42,011 nucleotides of DNA from Phycisphaerae bacterium. Lineage in GTDB: Bacteria; Planctomycetota; Phycisphaerae; Sedimentisphaerales; Anaerobacaceae. The position numbers and the translations under genes are program-made. The notes beneath the pieces were generated by a model. It saw nothing but the letters and a program-made list of their open reading frames with translations. It did no database searches and had not been told where the DNA came from. The stretch spans positions 1 through 42,011 of the forward strand of contig JADHXR010000056.1 of assembly GCA_016782865.1 (NCBI GenBank). The letters run 5' to 3'. Shown one piece after another: positions 32,901 through 42,011 of this stretch. How positions within the stretch are numbered: position 1 is the first letter of the stretch; each line of letters begins with the position of its first letter.

Positions 32901-34087
32901 TTGCGGTCCTGTTGGTTCATACCTCAAACGTTGAGGCGGACAAACTCAAGCAGTGGCTTGATAATCGCGAGATACCGTTTCGTTGTGGAAGTATCAAGGA
33001 CGACGCCGAAAAGGTGCTGTACCTGTGGGGCGTACAAGCGCAGCCCTGGCTGGTTCTGATGGATGACCAAGGAACTGTCAGTGCCGGAGGTTTCGGGCTT
33101 GAATCTCTGACGCCGGAAGGGCTGGGACGACTTCTCGATCCGGCAAAGTTCAATGCTCATGTCTACATAAAGCACGCTGAGCCCGAGAAGGTAGCGGGAT
33201 GGCTCAAGCAGATTCTGGAGTTTAGAGCGGAGAATTTGATGTATCCGAAGGCCAGGCCGGTAGTCGCCGTTGGATCGCCAGGCACAAATGAGTTGACCAT
33301 CATTGGAAATGAGCAGGAGGTTCAGGTGGCGATCGAGCTTCTCGCCGTGATCGATATGCCGACACACAGCCAAGGCCCACTGGCGGTCAAAGACGCCGTC
33401 GCGGTGATCTACAGACTGGAACATGTCGATTGCGAGCAGTTCGCAAAGTTGCTTCGGTCTCCGGTCACAGATGATGTTCTTGTCGAAGTCATTCGCCTGG
33501 CGGCAGCGGAGAAAATACTCGTCCGGGCGAGCAGAGCCGACCATGATTGGATACAGAGGTTGATTCGACTGCTCGATGTCCCTCCGGGAGGCCCCGTTGC
33601 CGGACAGGAATTCATAGAGCCAAGTCCAAAACCGGAAATAGTAATCCCAAAAGGATTCGACGAACTTGTGAAAGGCGGGGAAGCGGCCACCAGAGCAAGA
33701 GTGAGGCCCGCCGACAAGGAGCAAGAGAAACTGAAGATAGGAGGAGAAGAAGCCCAGCGACAGTTCAGAGAGCGAACGGATACCGAAAGACAGAGCAGAA
33801 TCGCTGAACTGATGGAAAAGGCACTGCCGCAAAAGATGAGTACTCGAGTCTATGACGTTACCGATCTCATCGGCGATCCGACCGATCACGGCGGAATGAG
33901 CCGCATAATGCAGGCGCAGAATTTGGTGCAGTTCATCCAAAGGCGAGTCGAGCCCGAGAGTTGGTACGATATCAGTGATGCCGGCGAAGGCACCGCAACA
34001 CCTTTTCCGATTCAACATCCGAAGAAACTCGCCATCTACCAGACTCTCATGAATCACCGAGCAATCCAACGCTTGCTGGAGAAATGA
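29792..34087 (+). CDS. extracytoplasmic part of unit 2 M56 protein: LolA-like, shared module, secretin-like, LRR, thioredoxin-like domains
   Basis: Up to 1431 codons in the +1 frame relative to the M56 domain. Sense in this frame resumes near 29915-29935 (VPEFRYQILK), so a single base difference there would join the two into one ~1820-residue protein; ATG 29792 has no ribosome site. Domain order: LolA-like (to ~30500); the ~270-residue module shared with unit 1 (30530-31330, VLKRIAPPFIPERREYF, ending APVEKWFIADQ); a secretin-type beta domain (31400-32120, ILMNPTLEVADGQTAKIKS, DVLFILTPTV); about seven LRRs (32130-32700); a thioredoxin-like fold without CxxC (32780-33150); two secretin-N-like repeats (33150-33590); and a C-terminal STRVYDVTDLI motif ending HRAIQRLLEK, found in many planctomycete proteins. 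Ligand unknown. Confidence 0.8.
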   Translation: MSQNMKSGGIPSQEKARLKNSVIRMTERGTPERQVQRMTRGLSQVPEFRYQILKCAIDEAGRRKIKLTTGSYDSSGKRTPGRDRSFAPQDIPNLVHPWRSCTGILCKFLAETVAAEKHVSVDQLKDGTYRIAFDYRTSRYVAVIDPSKGYTCALWESYNKQGQLTSRETATYKEMTEGIWFPISGQTQIYAPESMLRKSTFKSSQIKINDPDFDFGYYEEDPPEGTQADDRVQDSAGSQESPVEEKRFDPNSWQESFYSIYSLKDREVLKRIAPPFIPERREYFKFVQPGKYSANTPYHLVKQFVFGWDGDLNVRNVKMGYGDPRLSTILESVIGLGRDEYDVPAEILDTEIPGDWIIRKDAPKEDLLRVLERIMKLDTASEIHFIRQEMESEVIVARGKYRLMPLPNARNRDRVQVYTDKIDDFSGAGGGSGTLSKFLRWVGNRVRMNIIDRTDSGDVELSWRNHHSSDLNRLEHNEQLHNEEVDMLLNNLARQMGLTFERKTAPVEKWFIADQESSAESVASSPAIARSPISPGEDKPHIRVDCRVLEIYPPGKIDRETQIAIENLLATITTSTPKEKDGVLTRTYRISGKSTRTGEKPTVEELIREAAGTTHSVGDSSIVTENPQATQHLRTMIDLLVSRNWAKILMNPTLEVADGQTAKIKSNQDYLQITPEVLDDSSIMLRAEGTFTRLSMPKSEEQTPGMIETSISTQARIIGGRSLIIYGKNKPGKNTEIDSDADTPEEQMPDVLFILTPTVADTGKIPDKTDDLYAIYCWQIPIDDQGLRHVARLSGLKVLWLAHTPISDKGLAHLRDLKSLRSLQLTDNPQITGAGLVHIGKLSWLKSVSLREIYEVGDDDIAHLTNLTGLTSFATDSDRITDAGVAHLSNLHSLEGLALENAGLTDKALSHVARLKKLEYVHLGGSFTDAGLRHLEGLSLLKSLTLPGAGLSTEALEELERKLPLLANLKAQGASSRNASPIGRQLTGFDGIDIDYSMEQAAGAKIVLCFFDAEQRPSRNLVERLAKREKELLDDGVAVLLVHTSNVEADKLKQWLDNREIPFRCGSIKDDAEKVLYLWGVQAQPWLVLMDDQGTVSAGGFGLESLTPEGLGRLLDPAKFNAHVYIKHAEPEKVAGWLKQILEFRAENLMYPKARPVVAVGSPGTNELTIIGNEQEVQVAIELLAVIDMPTHSQGPLAVKDAVAVIYRLEHVDCEQFAKLLRSPVTDDVLVEVIRLAAAEKILVRASRADHDWIQRLIRLLDVPPGGPVAGQEFIEPSPKPEIVIPKGFDELVKGGEAATRARVRPADKEQEKLKIGGEEAQRQFRERTDTERQSRIAELMEKALPQKMSTRVYDVTDLIGDPTDHGGMSRIMQAQNLVQFIQRRVEPESWYDISDAGEGTATPFPIQHPKKLAIYQTLMNHRAIQRLLEK

Positions 34088-34160
34088 CTTCTTTACATCA
34101 GCACCACTGCCGAGATGGTCTTGCACGACGGACAGCGACGGTTCTTTCAGAATTACCGGC

Positions 34161-34943
34161 GTGCCTGGCGGAGCGAGAATTCAGTTATTCGTATCTCGCC
34201 GTGACTTTGCCGCGAGCTTTGTTTATGTCAAGCCGGGCAAGCACGTGACAATTAACGTACGGCCAGCAGCAGTTGTAACGGGCCGCGTACTGTACGGCAA
34301 GACCGGAAAACCCGCTGTAGGTGTGAAAGTCCAGGCCCAGGGAATTGAACACATCTCGATCCCGGGAGGCATGATGATGAACTGGGCGGAAACAGTAACG
34401 GACAACCAGGGCCGATACAAACTCGAATCCTTGGGTAGCAACAGGTATAATATCTGGGCGCAGGCAGAGGACTTTACAGTGATTGCCCTGGATTCTTTTA
34501 AGGCTGAGACAGGGCAAACGCACCGGGCCCGGGACCTTCTGCTGATCGAAGGCGGATTTATCGCCGGACGAGTTGTCGATGAGGCGACCGGCGAGCCTGT
34601 CAAACCGGGCGCTGCATCCGACGTACTTATTTACGGACCATCACGTCCCAGGAGCGGGGCCGCGGTGGACCACTCTCGCATTCGTGAAGACGGCTCATTT
34701 CAAATTCGCGTGGCGCCGGGGCGCAATTACATCTACTTGAGGCCCGGTGACAACTGGCGAAGGGAAGAAGCAGAGGTCACTCCTCTAGGCCGCTGGGTCG
34801 AGGTAGCCGAGGGTCAAACCGTCGAGGTAGAGTTCAAGATTCGAAAGTACTCGCAGGTTGAATTGGATAAAGCGGAAAGACGCGGCGACAAATTCATGTT
34901 TAGGTATACGATCCCAAAAACTATCTACGAAATGGAGTATTAG
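34161..34943 (+). CDS. headless carboxypeptidase-regulatory-like domain protein
   Basis: 260 codons from a GTG with no ribosome site. The in-frame sequence upstream is open to 34053 and continues the domain (TTDSDGSFRI then TGVPGG), which is the normal start of a carboxypeptidase-regulatory-like repeat. So the protein seems to have lost its N-terminal part, including any signal peptide. Two or more such beta domains are visible: VVTGRVLYGKTGKPAVGVKV, then GGFIAGRVVDEATGEPVKPG. The same domain type recurs in the unit 1 giant protein. It follows the unit 2 M56 protein by 73 bp and could be a severed C-terminus of a longer ancestral fusion. Its stop is 3 bp from the convergent carA stop. Confidence 0.55.
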   Translation: MPGGARIQLFVSRRDFAASFVYVKPGKHVTINVRPAAVVTGRVLYGKTGKPAVGVKVQAQGIEHISIPGGMMMNWAETVTDNQGRYKLESLGSNRYNIWAQAEDFTVIALDSFKAETGQTHRARDLLLIEGGFIAGRVVDEATGEPVKPGAASDVLIYGPSRPRSGAAVDHSRIREDGSFQIRVAPGRNYIYLRPGDNWRREEAEVTPLGRWVEVAEGQTVEVEFKIRKYSQVELDKAERRGDKFMFRYTIPKTIYEMEY

Positions 34944-34946
34944 GCT

Positions 34947-36062
<1,116 letters not shown>

Positions 36063-36078
36063 CTGCTGGTTTCCTTAT

Positions 36079-39000
36079 TTACCGATAGTACAACTGGATT
36101 GCCTTGACGCCGATCTTTCTTTGCTTCATCGCCTCGATGGCCTTGGCCACCGCGGTGGCGCCTCGGATCGTCGTCACGTAGGGCACCTGCCTGTCGAGGG
36201 CGCTTCTTCTTATGGAGAACGAATCCTTTTTCGACTGCTTGCCACCGGTGGTATTTATAATCAGGTCCGCCTCGCCGTTTATGATCGAGTCGACAATGTT
36301 GGGCCTGCCCTCGGTGATCTTCAACACGAACTGCGACGGGATATTGTTATTGATAAAGGCGATACACGTGCCCTTCGTCGCCATGATTTTGAAGCCGAGG
36401 TCATGCAGCTTGCGGGCGACCTCGACCGCTCTCGGCTTGTCGCGGTCTCCTACGCTGAAAAACACATTGCCGGCGGTCGGCAGCGTATTGCCCGCTGCAA
36501 TCTGCGATTTTGCGAACGCGATTCCGAAGTCATCCGATATCCCCATTACCTCGCCGGTCGAGAGCATTTCGGGACCTAACAGTGTGTCTATGCCGGGGAA
36601 TTTCAGGAACGGAAAGACCGCTTCTTTGACGGCGAAATGATCGCGCCGAACCTCTTTCGTGAAACCCAGCTCGTCCAGAGTCATGCCGGTCATTATCTTC
36701 GCCGCGAGTTTCGCCAGAGGTACACCGATAGATTTGCTCACGAACGGAATTGTCCTCGACGCCCGCGGATTGACTTCGAGTATATAAACCTGCTCGTCTT
36801 TGACCGCGAACTGAATGTTTATGAGTCCCTTGACCTTCAGCTCCATCGCCAGCAGCTTTGCCTGCCTCTTGATCTCGGCCAGAACCTCTTCGCTGATCGA
36901 AACAGGCGGCAGCGAGCAGGCGCTATCGCCCGAATGGACGCCGGCCTCCTCGATATGTTCCATTATGCCGCCGATCACGACCTTCTTGCCGTCACTGATG
37001 GCGTCGACGTCCAATTCCGTGGCGTCGTCGAGGAACTTGTCGATCAGAATCGGATGTTCGCCCGATACTTCGATCGCCTCTTCGACGCATGCCTCCAATT
37101 CCTGCTCGTCGTGGACGATCTGCATCGCACGGCCGCCCAGTACGAAGGAGGGCCTTATCAAAAGCGGAAAGCCCAGCTTGCCCGCTATCTTGAGTGTTTG
37201 AGCGTAGGTCCTCGCCGTACCGCTGGAGGGCTGGCGGAGTTTGAGCTTTTCGACGAGCCTGTTGAAGCGCTTGCGGTCCTCGGCCCGGTCGATGCTGTCG
37301 GGCGAGGTGCCTATTATTTTGACCCCGGCTCTTTCCAGGGGCACGGCAAGTTTCAGCGGAGTCTGGCCCCCGAACTGCACGATGACGCCGTCGGGATTCT
37401 CTTTTTCCACGATGGACATCACATCCTCGAATGTGAGCGGCTCGAAGTAGAGCCTGTCCGACGTGTCGTAGTCGGTGCTCACTGTCTCCGGGTTGCAGTT
37501 GACCATGATCGATTCGACGCCGATCTCTCGCAGCGCGAACGCCGCGTGGACACAGCAGTAATCGAACTCGATCCCCTGGCCTATGCGGTTGGGACCGCCG
37601 CCGAGAATGATGACCTTTCTTCGGCCGGTAGGATTCGCCTCGCACTCGGATTCGAAAGTCGAATAAAGATAAGGCGTCGTCGCCTCGAACTCGGCGCCGC
37701 AGGTGTCGACGGTTTTGTAAACGGCGTTGATTCCGAGATCCTGCCTGCGCCTGCGGACGTCCAGCTCTTCTGTGCCGAGCAGCGACGCAAGATACTTGTC
37801 GCTGAAGCCGTACTCCTTGGCCTTTCTCAGGAGAGTGGGCGAAAGACCATCGTTGTTCTTACTCGCGACCGTCCTGATCTTGCCCTCGAGTTTGATGATG
37901 TCCTTTACGTTGTTGAGGAACCACGGATCGATCTTGGTCAGAGCGAAAAGTTCCTCAACCGACATTTTTCGCCGCAGCGCCTCGGCCACATACCAGAGCT
38001 TATCCCAGCAGTTCGTCCGCAGCTTGTCTTTAAGTTCGGGCGTCGACAGATCATTATTGATGTGCCTGCCGTCGAGCGAATAACGGTCTATTTCGAGCGA
38101 CCTTATAGCCTTCTGCAGCGATTCCTTGAACGTCCTGCCGATCGCCATCGCTTCACCGACCGATTTCATCTGAACCGTCAGCTCGGGATTGGTCTTCGGG
38201 AATTTCTCGAACGTAAATCTCGGCCACTTGACAACGCAGTAGTCGATGGTCGGCTCGAAACAGGCAGGCGTCTTCTTGGTGATATCGTTCGTAATCTCGT
38301 CGAGTGTGTATCCGACGGCCAGCAGAGATGCGATCTTGGCGATGGGAAAGCCCGTCGCTTTAGACGCGAGCGCCGAGCTTCGCGAGACCCTCGGGTTCAT
38401 CTCGATGACGTAGAGCTTGCCGTTCTCGGGATTGACGGCGAATTGAATATTCGAGCCGCCCGTCTCGACGCCGACCGCACGGATGATCTTGAGCGAGGCA
38501 TCCCTCATCAACTGGTATTCTTTATCGGTAAGCGTCTGGGCCGGGGCGACCGTGATGCTGTCGCCGGTATGAATCCCCATGGGGTCGAGGTTCTCGATAG
38601 AGCAGACAATGACGACATTATCCTTGTTGTCTCTCATGACCTCGAGTTCGTATTCCTTCCATCCGGCGACGGATTCTTCGACGAGGACCTGGCTCCTGGG
38701 GCTCAGATTCAGTCCCCAGTGTATGAACTCTTCATACTCTTCGGCGTTATAGGCGACGTTTCCACCGGTGCCTCCGAGCGTGTAGCTGGGGCGGATAATA
38801 GCCGGATAACCGACGCAGTCGATGATCTTCTTCGCCTGGTTCCAGGTGCGCACCGTTCCGCTCTTGGGCACTTGAAGCCCGCACTCGGCCATTACCTTCT
38901 TGAACCGGTCTCTCTCCTCGGCCTTTTTGATGGTCTTGAGGTTGGCCCCCAGCATCCGGACCTTGTATTTCTTCAGCACGCCGTTCTCAGCCAGCGACAC

Positions 39001-39297
39001 GGCCGTGTTCAGGCCGGTCTGGCCCCCCAGGGTGGGCAGCAGGCTATCGGGTCTTTCCTTAGCGATGATTTTTTCCACAATCTCCGGCGTGATCGGCTCG
39101 ATATACGTCCTGTCGGCCAGCTCGGGATCGGTCATTATCGTCGCAGGATTGCTGTTAACCAGAACGACCTTGAACCCGGCGTTCCTGAGCACCTTGCACG
39201 CCTGTGCTCCGGAATAGTCAAACTCGCAGGCCTGCCCGATCACTATCGGCCCGGAGCCTATTATCAGTATCTTGTGAATATCCTTGCGTTTCGGCAT
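36079..39297 (-). CDS. carB: carbamoyl-phosphate synthase large subunit
   Basis: Synthetase subunit of 1072 residues, the normal length. Two homologous ATP-grasp halves are visible: the first begins [24 protein letters not shown] (positions given by landmarks 9-32), the second [20 protein letters not shown]. They phosphorylate bicarbonate and carbamate. The C-terminal MGS-like allosteric domain ends with a short basic segment. The start ATG 39295-39297 is chosen because [12 protein letters not shown] is the usual N-terminus; an upstream extension of 20 codons (to 39357) has no family match. The ribosome site is weak (GGGAAG). A good promoter lies at 39410-39438. The gene heads an operon with carA. 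Confidence 0.97.
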   Translation of the reverse strand: MPKRKDIHKILIIGSGPIVIGQACEFDYSGAQACKVLRNAGFKVVLVNSNPATIMTDPELADRTYIEPITPEIVEKIIAKERPDSLLPTLGGQTGLNTAVSLAENGVLKKYKVRMLGANLKTIKKAEERDRFKKVMAECGLQVPKSGTVRTWNQAKKIIDCVGYPAIIRPSYTLGGTGGNVAYNAEEYEEFIHWGLNLSPRSQVLVEESVAGWKEYELEVMRDNKDNVVIVCSIENLDPMGIHTGDSITVAPAQTLTDKEYQLMRDASLKIIRAVGVETGGSNIQFAVNPENGKLYVIEMNPRVSRSSALASKATGFPIAKIASLLAVGYTLDEITNDITKKTPACFEPTIDYCVVKWPRFTFEKFPKTNPELTVQMKSVGEAMAIGRTFKESLQKAIRSLEIDRYSLDGRHINNDLSTPELKDKLRTNCWDKLWYVAEALRRKMSVEELFALTKIDPWFLNNVKDIIKLEGKIRTVASKNNDGLSPTLLRKAKEYGFSDKYLASLLGTEELDVRRRRQDLGINAVYKTVDTCGAEFEATTPYLYSTFESECEANPTGRRKVIILGGGPNRIGQGIEFDYCCVHAAFALREIGVESIMVNCNPETVSTDYDTSDRLYFEPLTFEDVMSIVEKENPDGVIVQFGGQTPLKLAVPLERAGVKIIGTSPDSIDRAEDRKRFNRLVEKLKLRQPSSGTARTYAQTLKIAGKLGFPLLIRPSFVLGGRAMQIVHDEQELEACVEEAIEVSGEHPILIDKFLDDATELDVDAISDGKKVVIGGIMEHIEEAGVHSGDSACSLPPVSISEEVLAEIKRQAKLLAMELKVKGLINIQFAVKDEQVYILEVNPRASRTIPFVSKSIGVPLAKLAAKIMTGMTLDELGFTKEVRRDHFAVKEAVFPFLKFPGIDTLLGPEMLSTGEVMGISDDFGIAFAKSQIAAGNTLPTAGNVFFSVGDRDKPRAVEVARKLHDLGFKIMATKGTCIAFINNNIPSQFVLKITEGRPNIVDSIINGEADLIINTTGGKQSKKDSFSIRRSALDRQVPYVTTIRGATAVAKAIEAMKQRKIGVKAIQLYYR

Positions 39298-39409
39298 TAC
39301 GACTTCCCGATCAACTACCCTTCGCATGCTGCCTGCGGCACCCCTACCGCCACGCATCCATACACTGCACCCCCATTTAGCTTACTTGGTGCATACCGGA
39401 ATTCCACAC

Positions 39410-39438
39410 AGTATATCCACCAGACCCGGAACCTGCAA
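39410..39438 (-). promoter_or_regulatory. candidate promoter of carB-carA
   Basis: On the minus strand, TTGCAG (39433-39438), a 17-bp spacer and TATACT (39410-39415). Transcription would start ~105 bases upstream of the carB ATG. No PyrR-, ArgR- or attenuator-type structure is recognisable in the leader. Confidence 0.55.
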
Positions 39439-39761
39439 GAGCCCTTTCAATTGACTATTGATCATTAATGATACACTTAGCGTTCGGACCGTTATTCCCT
39501 TGGGAGATAAATGGAAATTGAATACCGATTGAAGTATTGGGCGGGTGAGCGAAGGAGGGGTCTGCGTTCAATTGGCGTTTGCTCGTTTATCAATTCAGTA
39601 CGCCATTTGAAAAGCAGACCCTGACTGAGCGAACACATCCGCGGCAGCGGATGGCAGGCGAGAGCCTGTACAAGCCCAATGCGATCTCGATAAGTATATG
39701 TAACGACAATTCCGGCGACAGCATCTGTGTGCATCTGTATCCATCTGTGGCAAATAGACGG
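39439..39761. other. gene-free stretch upstream of carB
   Basis: No gene is seen. AT-rich sequence at 39440-39520 and uncertain text follow; some of it may be decayed downstream sequence of the GxxExxY relic. Confidence 0.4.
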
Positions 39762-39872
39762 AAACTGCTTCACACGTAATCCATTTTTGGATAATTCATG
39801 GTTGAGGGCATTCTCGTAGATCTTCTCTATAAATCCATGGCCCAGTATATTGGCGAGCGTGTAAGCACAGCG
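39762..39872 (-). pseudogene. fragment of a GxxExxY (PD-D/E-XK-like) protein
   Basis: The minus-strand frame holds AYTLANILGHGFIEKIYENA and then LNHELSKNGLRVKQ, matching the N-terminal core of GxxExxY family proteins (GxGF-x-E-x-x-Y). The upstream start and the downstream catalytic half are missing, and both flanks read as degenerate repeat text. This is a relic. Confidence 0.65.
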
Positions 39873-40109
39873 AACGGGTGTGAGATAAAAAATTGGCTGC
39901 GGCCGCAGGCCGCGCCATGAAATCCGTGGTTGTTTTGTCTTTTGCCTTTTACCTTTGACCTTTTTTACTTTCTCGGTGTCCTCTGTGCCCTCTGTCGAAT
40001 GGAGCCAATCCTGGGACAATTCCAGGGCCCCGGCCTATTCGGCCCGGCTGCACATTTGCCGAAATCTCATCTTCTTTGTAACACTTTAGCCTTGTGTGGC
40101 AAAAGTGTT

Positions 40110-40205
40110 GGTTCCGGGTTGGAAGGTTCACGGTTCAGGGTTGGCGGTTGGCAAAACTAGTTTCTTCGATCAACTGTGAACCTGGAACCGTGAACCCTGA
40201 ACCGC
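40110..40205. repeat. inverted repeat of GGTTCACGGTTC type
   Basis: GGTTCACGGTTC (40125-40136) is the exact reverse complement of GAACCGTGAACC (40185-40196), with further similar copies (GGTTCAGGGTT, AACCCTGAACC) around both. It folds as a long hairpin or is a short tandem/inverted repeat; it is not coding. No gene lies between 39873 and 40380 otherwise. Confidence 0.6.
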
Positions 40206-40351
40206 TCTGGCGAAATGCTTCACTTTGCTAAAATATTACTCTTTCTTAAATTTTCTTCGAATTTTTTAAATTTTCTTCCTACGTTTTCGCGTTGGTGGAC
40301 GCTAATGATATAGAAAGGTGGAATACGGGCATGAATCAAGCAAACCCTATG

Positions 40352-40376
40352 GCCGGCGAGGCCGGCAGAAAGGAAG
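40352..40376 (+). promoter_or_regulatory. hairpin abutting the ribosome site of the propeller gene
   Basis: GCCGGC-GAG-GCCGGC (40352-40366) forms a tight stem three bases before the Shine-Dalgarno AAAGGAAG (40369-40376). It could modulate initiation at ATG 40381. No ligand-binding class is recognisable. Confidence 0.3.
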
Positions 40377-40380
40377 TAAA

Positions 40381-41664
40381 ATGAGACAGAGATTTCTGGC
40401 ATATTTGCTTATCAGCGTGGTTTTTGGGTCGGTTTGCAGGGCCGAGTTTCAGGTCAATACCCACACGGCCGGCGAGCAGAAGAATGTCGATATCGCGGTG
40501 GATTCGCTCGGCAGTCTTGTCGTGGTCTGGAGCAGCTATCTCCAGGACGGCAGCTCGAATGGCGTTTTCGCTCAGCGTTTCGACCCGAATTTCAGCCCGG
40601 CGGGCGAGGAATCTCCCGTCAATACGACCACCGTCGGCAACCAGACTGAAGCGGCGGTGGCGATGGATGCCGAGGGCAATTTCGTCATCGCCTGGCACGG
40701 GCCGGGACTGTCCGAGCAAGACCGCGAGGACATTTTCGCCCGCCGATTTGACCCGAACGGCGGGGCTCTCGGCGACGAGTTCGGTGTGAATAGCTTTACC
40801 GTCGATAGCCAGCTTTACCCCAGCGTAGCTATGAACAATGACGGGACGTTTGCGGTTGTCTGGGAAAGCGTCAATTTCGGCGCCGAGGGCGAGAGGGCGA
40901 TATGCGGCCAATTGTATGACAGCAACGGCGTGACGCTTGGACCCGAGTTCGTTGTCAACGCCGAGCCGTCAGTTTGCCGCTATCCCGATCTGGCGGCCGA
41001 CGCCAATGGCAACTTCGGTGTGGTCTGGCTGGACGACGCCGGCAGTAATTCGATAATGGTGCGATTGTTCGACCCGAACGGCTTGCCGAGGGCGGAATCT
41101 TTCCAGGTCAACACTCTCGGTTTCGGCTCGGTGACAAGGCCGTCGATTGCGATGGACTCGGCCGGTTACTTCGTAGTGACCTGGGATGGTGACCCCAACC
41201 TCGCTGCGCTGGACGATATTCATGCCAGGGTGTATGAGCCAAACGGCGCGCCCCTGGGTGATCAGTTCCTCGTCAACGCAACGATTGAAGGACCGCAAGG
41301 CTATCCACAGGTTGCCATGAGCGAGAGAGCGGAGTTCGTGATCGTGTGGGAGAGCCGGGTAGACCCCAATGTCAATGAAAGGGACATATTCGCCCGGCGA
41401 TTCAATAACTTCGGCGAACCGCTCGGCGACGAGTCCCAGGTCAACACATACACCGAGGGCGACCAGAGATATCCTGTCGTTGCGTTGGCAGAGGACGGCC
41501 GTTTCGTCACCGCATGGCAAAGCTATGCCCAAGACGGCTCCAGCTACGGAATCTTCGCCGAGACCGGACAGATGATCGACTCGGCGGATTTGAGCGACGA
41601 CGGCTCCGTAGATTTGCACGACTATCGCGTCCTGGCTGAGCAGTGGTTCACACGATCCGACTAG
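40381..41664 (+). CDS. secreted seven-repeat beta-propeller protein with dockerin-like tail
   Basis: Exported protein of 427 residues. The signal peptide covers about 1-21 (ending VCRA). Then seven ~50-residue repeats follow, each with a line such as AVAMDAEGNFVIAWHG, PSVAMNNDGTFAVVWES or PVVALAEDGRFVTAWQS, then FARRFDPNG and VNT. Seven copies suggest a closed seven-bladed propeller. The C-terminus DLSDDGSVDLHDYRVLAEQW is a dockerin-like calcium-loop pattern used by planctomycetes as an extracellular tail. No catalytic motif is evident; a binding or surface role is likely. ATG 40381 is chosen for its AAGGAAG and clean signal peptide. Confidence 0.8.
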   Translation: MRQRFLAYLLISVVFGSVCRAEFQVNTHTAGEQKNVDIAVDSLGSLVVVWSSYLQDGSSNGVFAQRFDPNFSPAGEESPVNTTTVGNQTEAAVAMDAEGNFVIAWHGPGLSEQDREDIFARRFDPNGGALGDEFGVNSFTVDSQLYPSVAMNNDGTFAVVWESVNFGAEGERAICGQLYDSNGVTLGPEFVVNAEPSVCRYPDLAADANGNFGVVWLDDAGSNSIMVRLFDPNGLPRAESFQVNTLGFGSVTRPSIAMDSAGYFVVTWDGDPNLAALDDIHARVYEPNGAPLGDQFLVNATIEGPQGYPQVAMSERAEFVIVWESRVDPNVNERDIFARRFNNFGEPLGDESQVNTYTEGDQRYPVVALAEDGRFVTAWQSYAQDGSSYGIFAETGQMIDSADLSDDGSVDLHDYRVLAEQWFTRSD

Positions 41665-41713
41665 TCAAAAGGAGGGAAATACGGGCCAGGGGAAATAGCG
41701 AAAAGCAGGAAAA

Positions 41714-41732
41714 TAGGGGTCAGGGTTTAATT
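41714..41732. repeat. GGGGTCAGG motif at the 3' end of the transposase-like gene
   Basis: The sequence TAGGGGTCAGGGTTTAATT is of a type that commonly flanks REP-associated Y1 transposase genes. Here it overlaps the stop codon of the adjoining gene. Only one copy is in the window. Confidence 0.45.
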
Positions 41733-42011
41733 CTTGCAATCATGTGTTTGTAGGCTCGATGTTCGTGTTTCTTAGCACGTTCAAATGCGGCCACATAGCG
41801 ACTAACGCCGTTTCTGACACCCATATTCAGATGGTGACTCAGCCACCCATTCGTTACGGCTGTGTGATGCTTTAAATAGTAGGCAATCATCACCTTCCAT
41901 GGAACAGATTTGTTTTCTCTGTCAATATCGCATTGGCTTTTACCATGATAAGACAGCATCTGTTCTAACAAGCGTTCCCAATAAAGCTCTCGGGCTTCCT
42001 GGGACACATAC
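41720..42011 (-). CDS. 3' end of a REP-associated (Y1-type) transposase-like gene, partial
   Basis: The open frame runs off the window edge; the last ~97 codons are present. They end with a helix-turn-helix-like region (VPWKVMIAYYLKHHTAVTNG then WLSHHLNMGVRNGVSRYV), which resembles the C-terminus of REP-associated tyrosine transposases. The N-terminal HUH domain with catalytic Tyr, if present, lies outside the window, so activity cannot be judged. A GGGGTCAGG motif overlaps its 3' end, supporting the assignment. A DnaA-like C-terminal helix-turn-helix protein is an alternative. Confidence 0.6.
   Translation of the reverse strand, partial: YVSQEARELYWERLLEQMLSYHGKSQCDIDRENKSVPWKVMIAYYLKHHTAVTNGWLSHHLNMGVRNGVSRYVAAFERAKKHEHRAYKHMIARIKP

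Noticed and set aside
18117..34087. Beta-lactam resistance function for the BlaI-M56 units
   Set aside because: No penicillin-binding sensor domain, beta-lactamase or PBP2a gene is present; only the repressor and M56 parts are shared with the bla/mec systems.
36637..39468. A 943-codon open frame on the plus strand opposite carB
   Set aside because: It is antisense to a full-length, well conserved gene, has no ribosome site or recognisable domain, and its length reflects codon bias of carB.
40328..40376. c-di-GMP-I riboswitch upstream of the 40381 gene
   Set aside because: GCAAACCC and a GGCCGG stem recall parts of the class, but the second conserved GCAAAGC half and tetraloop receptor are missing.

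Overview
The window looks like chromosomal DNA from a planctomycete, most likely a Phycisphaerae-type lineage. This is inferred from gene content, not from a marker gene. The content includes many secreted glycosidases and beta-propeller proteins, dockerin-like C-terminal tails, two BlaI/M56 (BlaR1-type) regulatory units with very large extracytoplasmic parts, 24-residue leucine-rich repeats, Gfo/Idh/MocA and sugar-isomerase enzymes beside nucleoside-symporter-type MFS carriers, and numerous short palindromic repeats between genes. I see no rRNA, tRNA, CRISPR array, prophage or complete insertion sequence.

Layout. 1-10.5 kb: secreted carbohydrate-active or uncharacterised exported proteins (a GH63-like glycosidase, a small exported protein, a NodB-type deacetylase lipoprotein, a beta-sandwich protein, a GH140-like glycosidase, a five-bladed propeller glycosidase-like protein). 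A QueG-like iron-sulfur protein and a four-helix zinc-ribbon membrane protein lie among them. Two gene relics sit here: an orphan dockerin-like tail and a duplicated 3' tail of the propeller gene, the latter cut off exactly at a palindromic element. 11.0-15.5 kb: a four-gene operon (oxidoreductase, TIM-barrel isomerase, two MFS carriers) with a candidate promoter and a clear intrinsic terminator, probably for uptake and oxidation of a sugar or glycoside. 16-18 kb: a lipoprotein and a small single-pass membrane protein separated by a palindromic repeat.

18.1-34.9 kb is the most unusual part. Two BlaI-M56 units lie head to tail. Unit 1 is a BlaI repressor, a 2671-residue M56 protein and a LolA-like membrane-anchored protein. 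Unit 2 is a BlaI repressor, an M56 protein whose frame breaks once and continues as a 1431-codon frame, and a headless carboxypeptidase-regulatory-domain fragment. Each BlaI gene is preceded by a promoter overlapped by two dyads, and the dyads differ in sequence between the units, so each repressor probably controls its own unit. The M56 proteins carry secretin-like modules, leucine-rich repeats and a shared ~270-residue module where BlaR1 carries a beta-lactam sensor.

34.9-39.4 kb: carbB-type large subunit gene followed by carA (carbamoyl-phosphate synthase), in the order carB-carA. 39.4-42 kb: repeat-rich spacer with a GxxExxY-protein relic, a seven-repeat secreted propeller with a dockerin-like tail, and the 3' end of a REP-associated-transposase-like gene running off the window.
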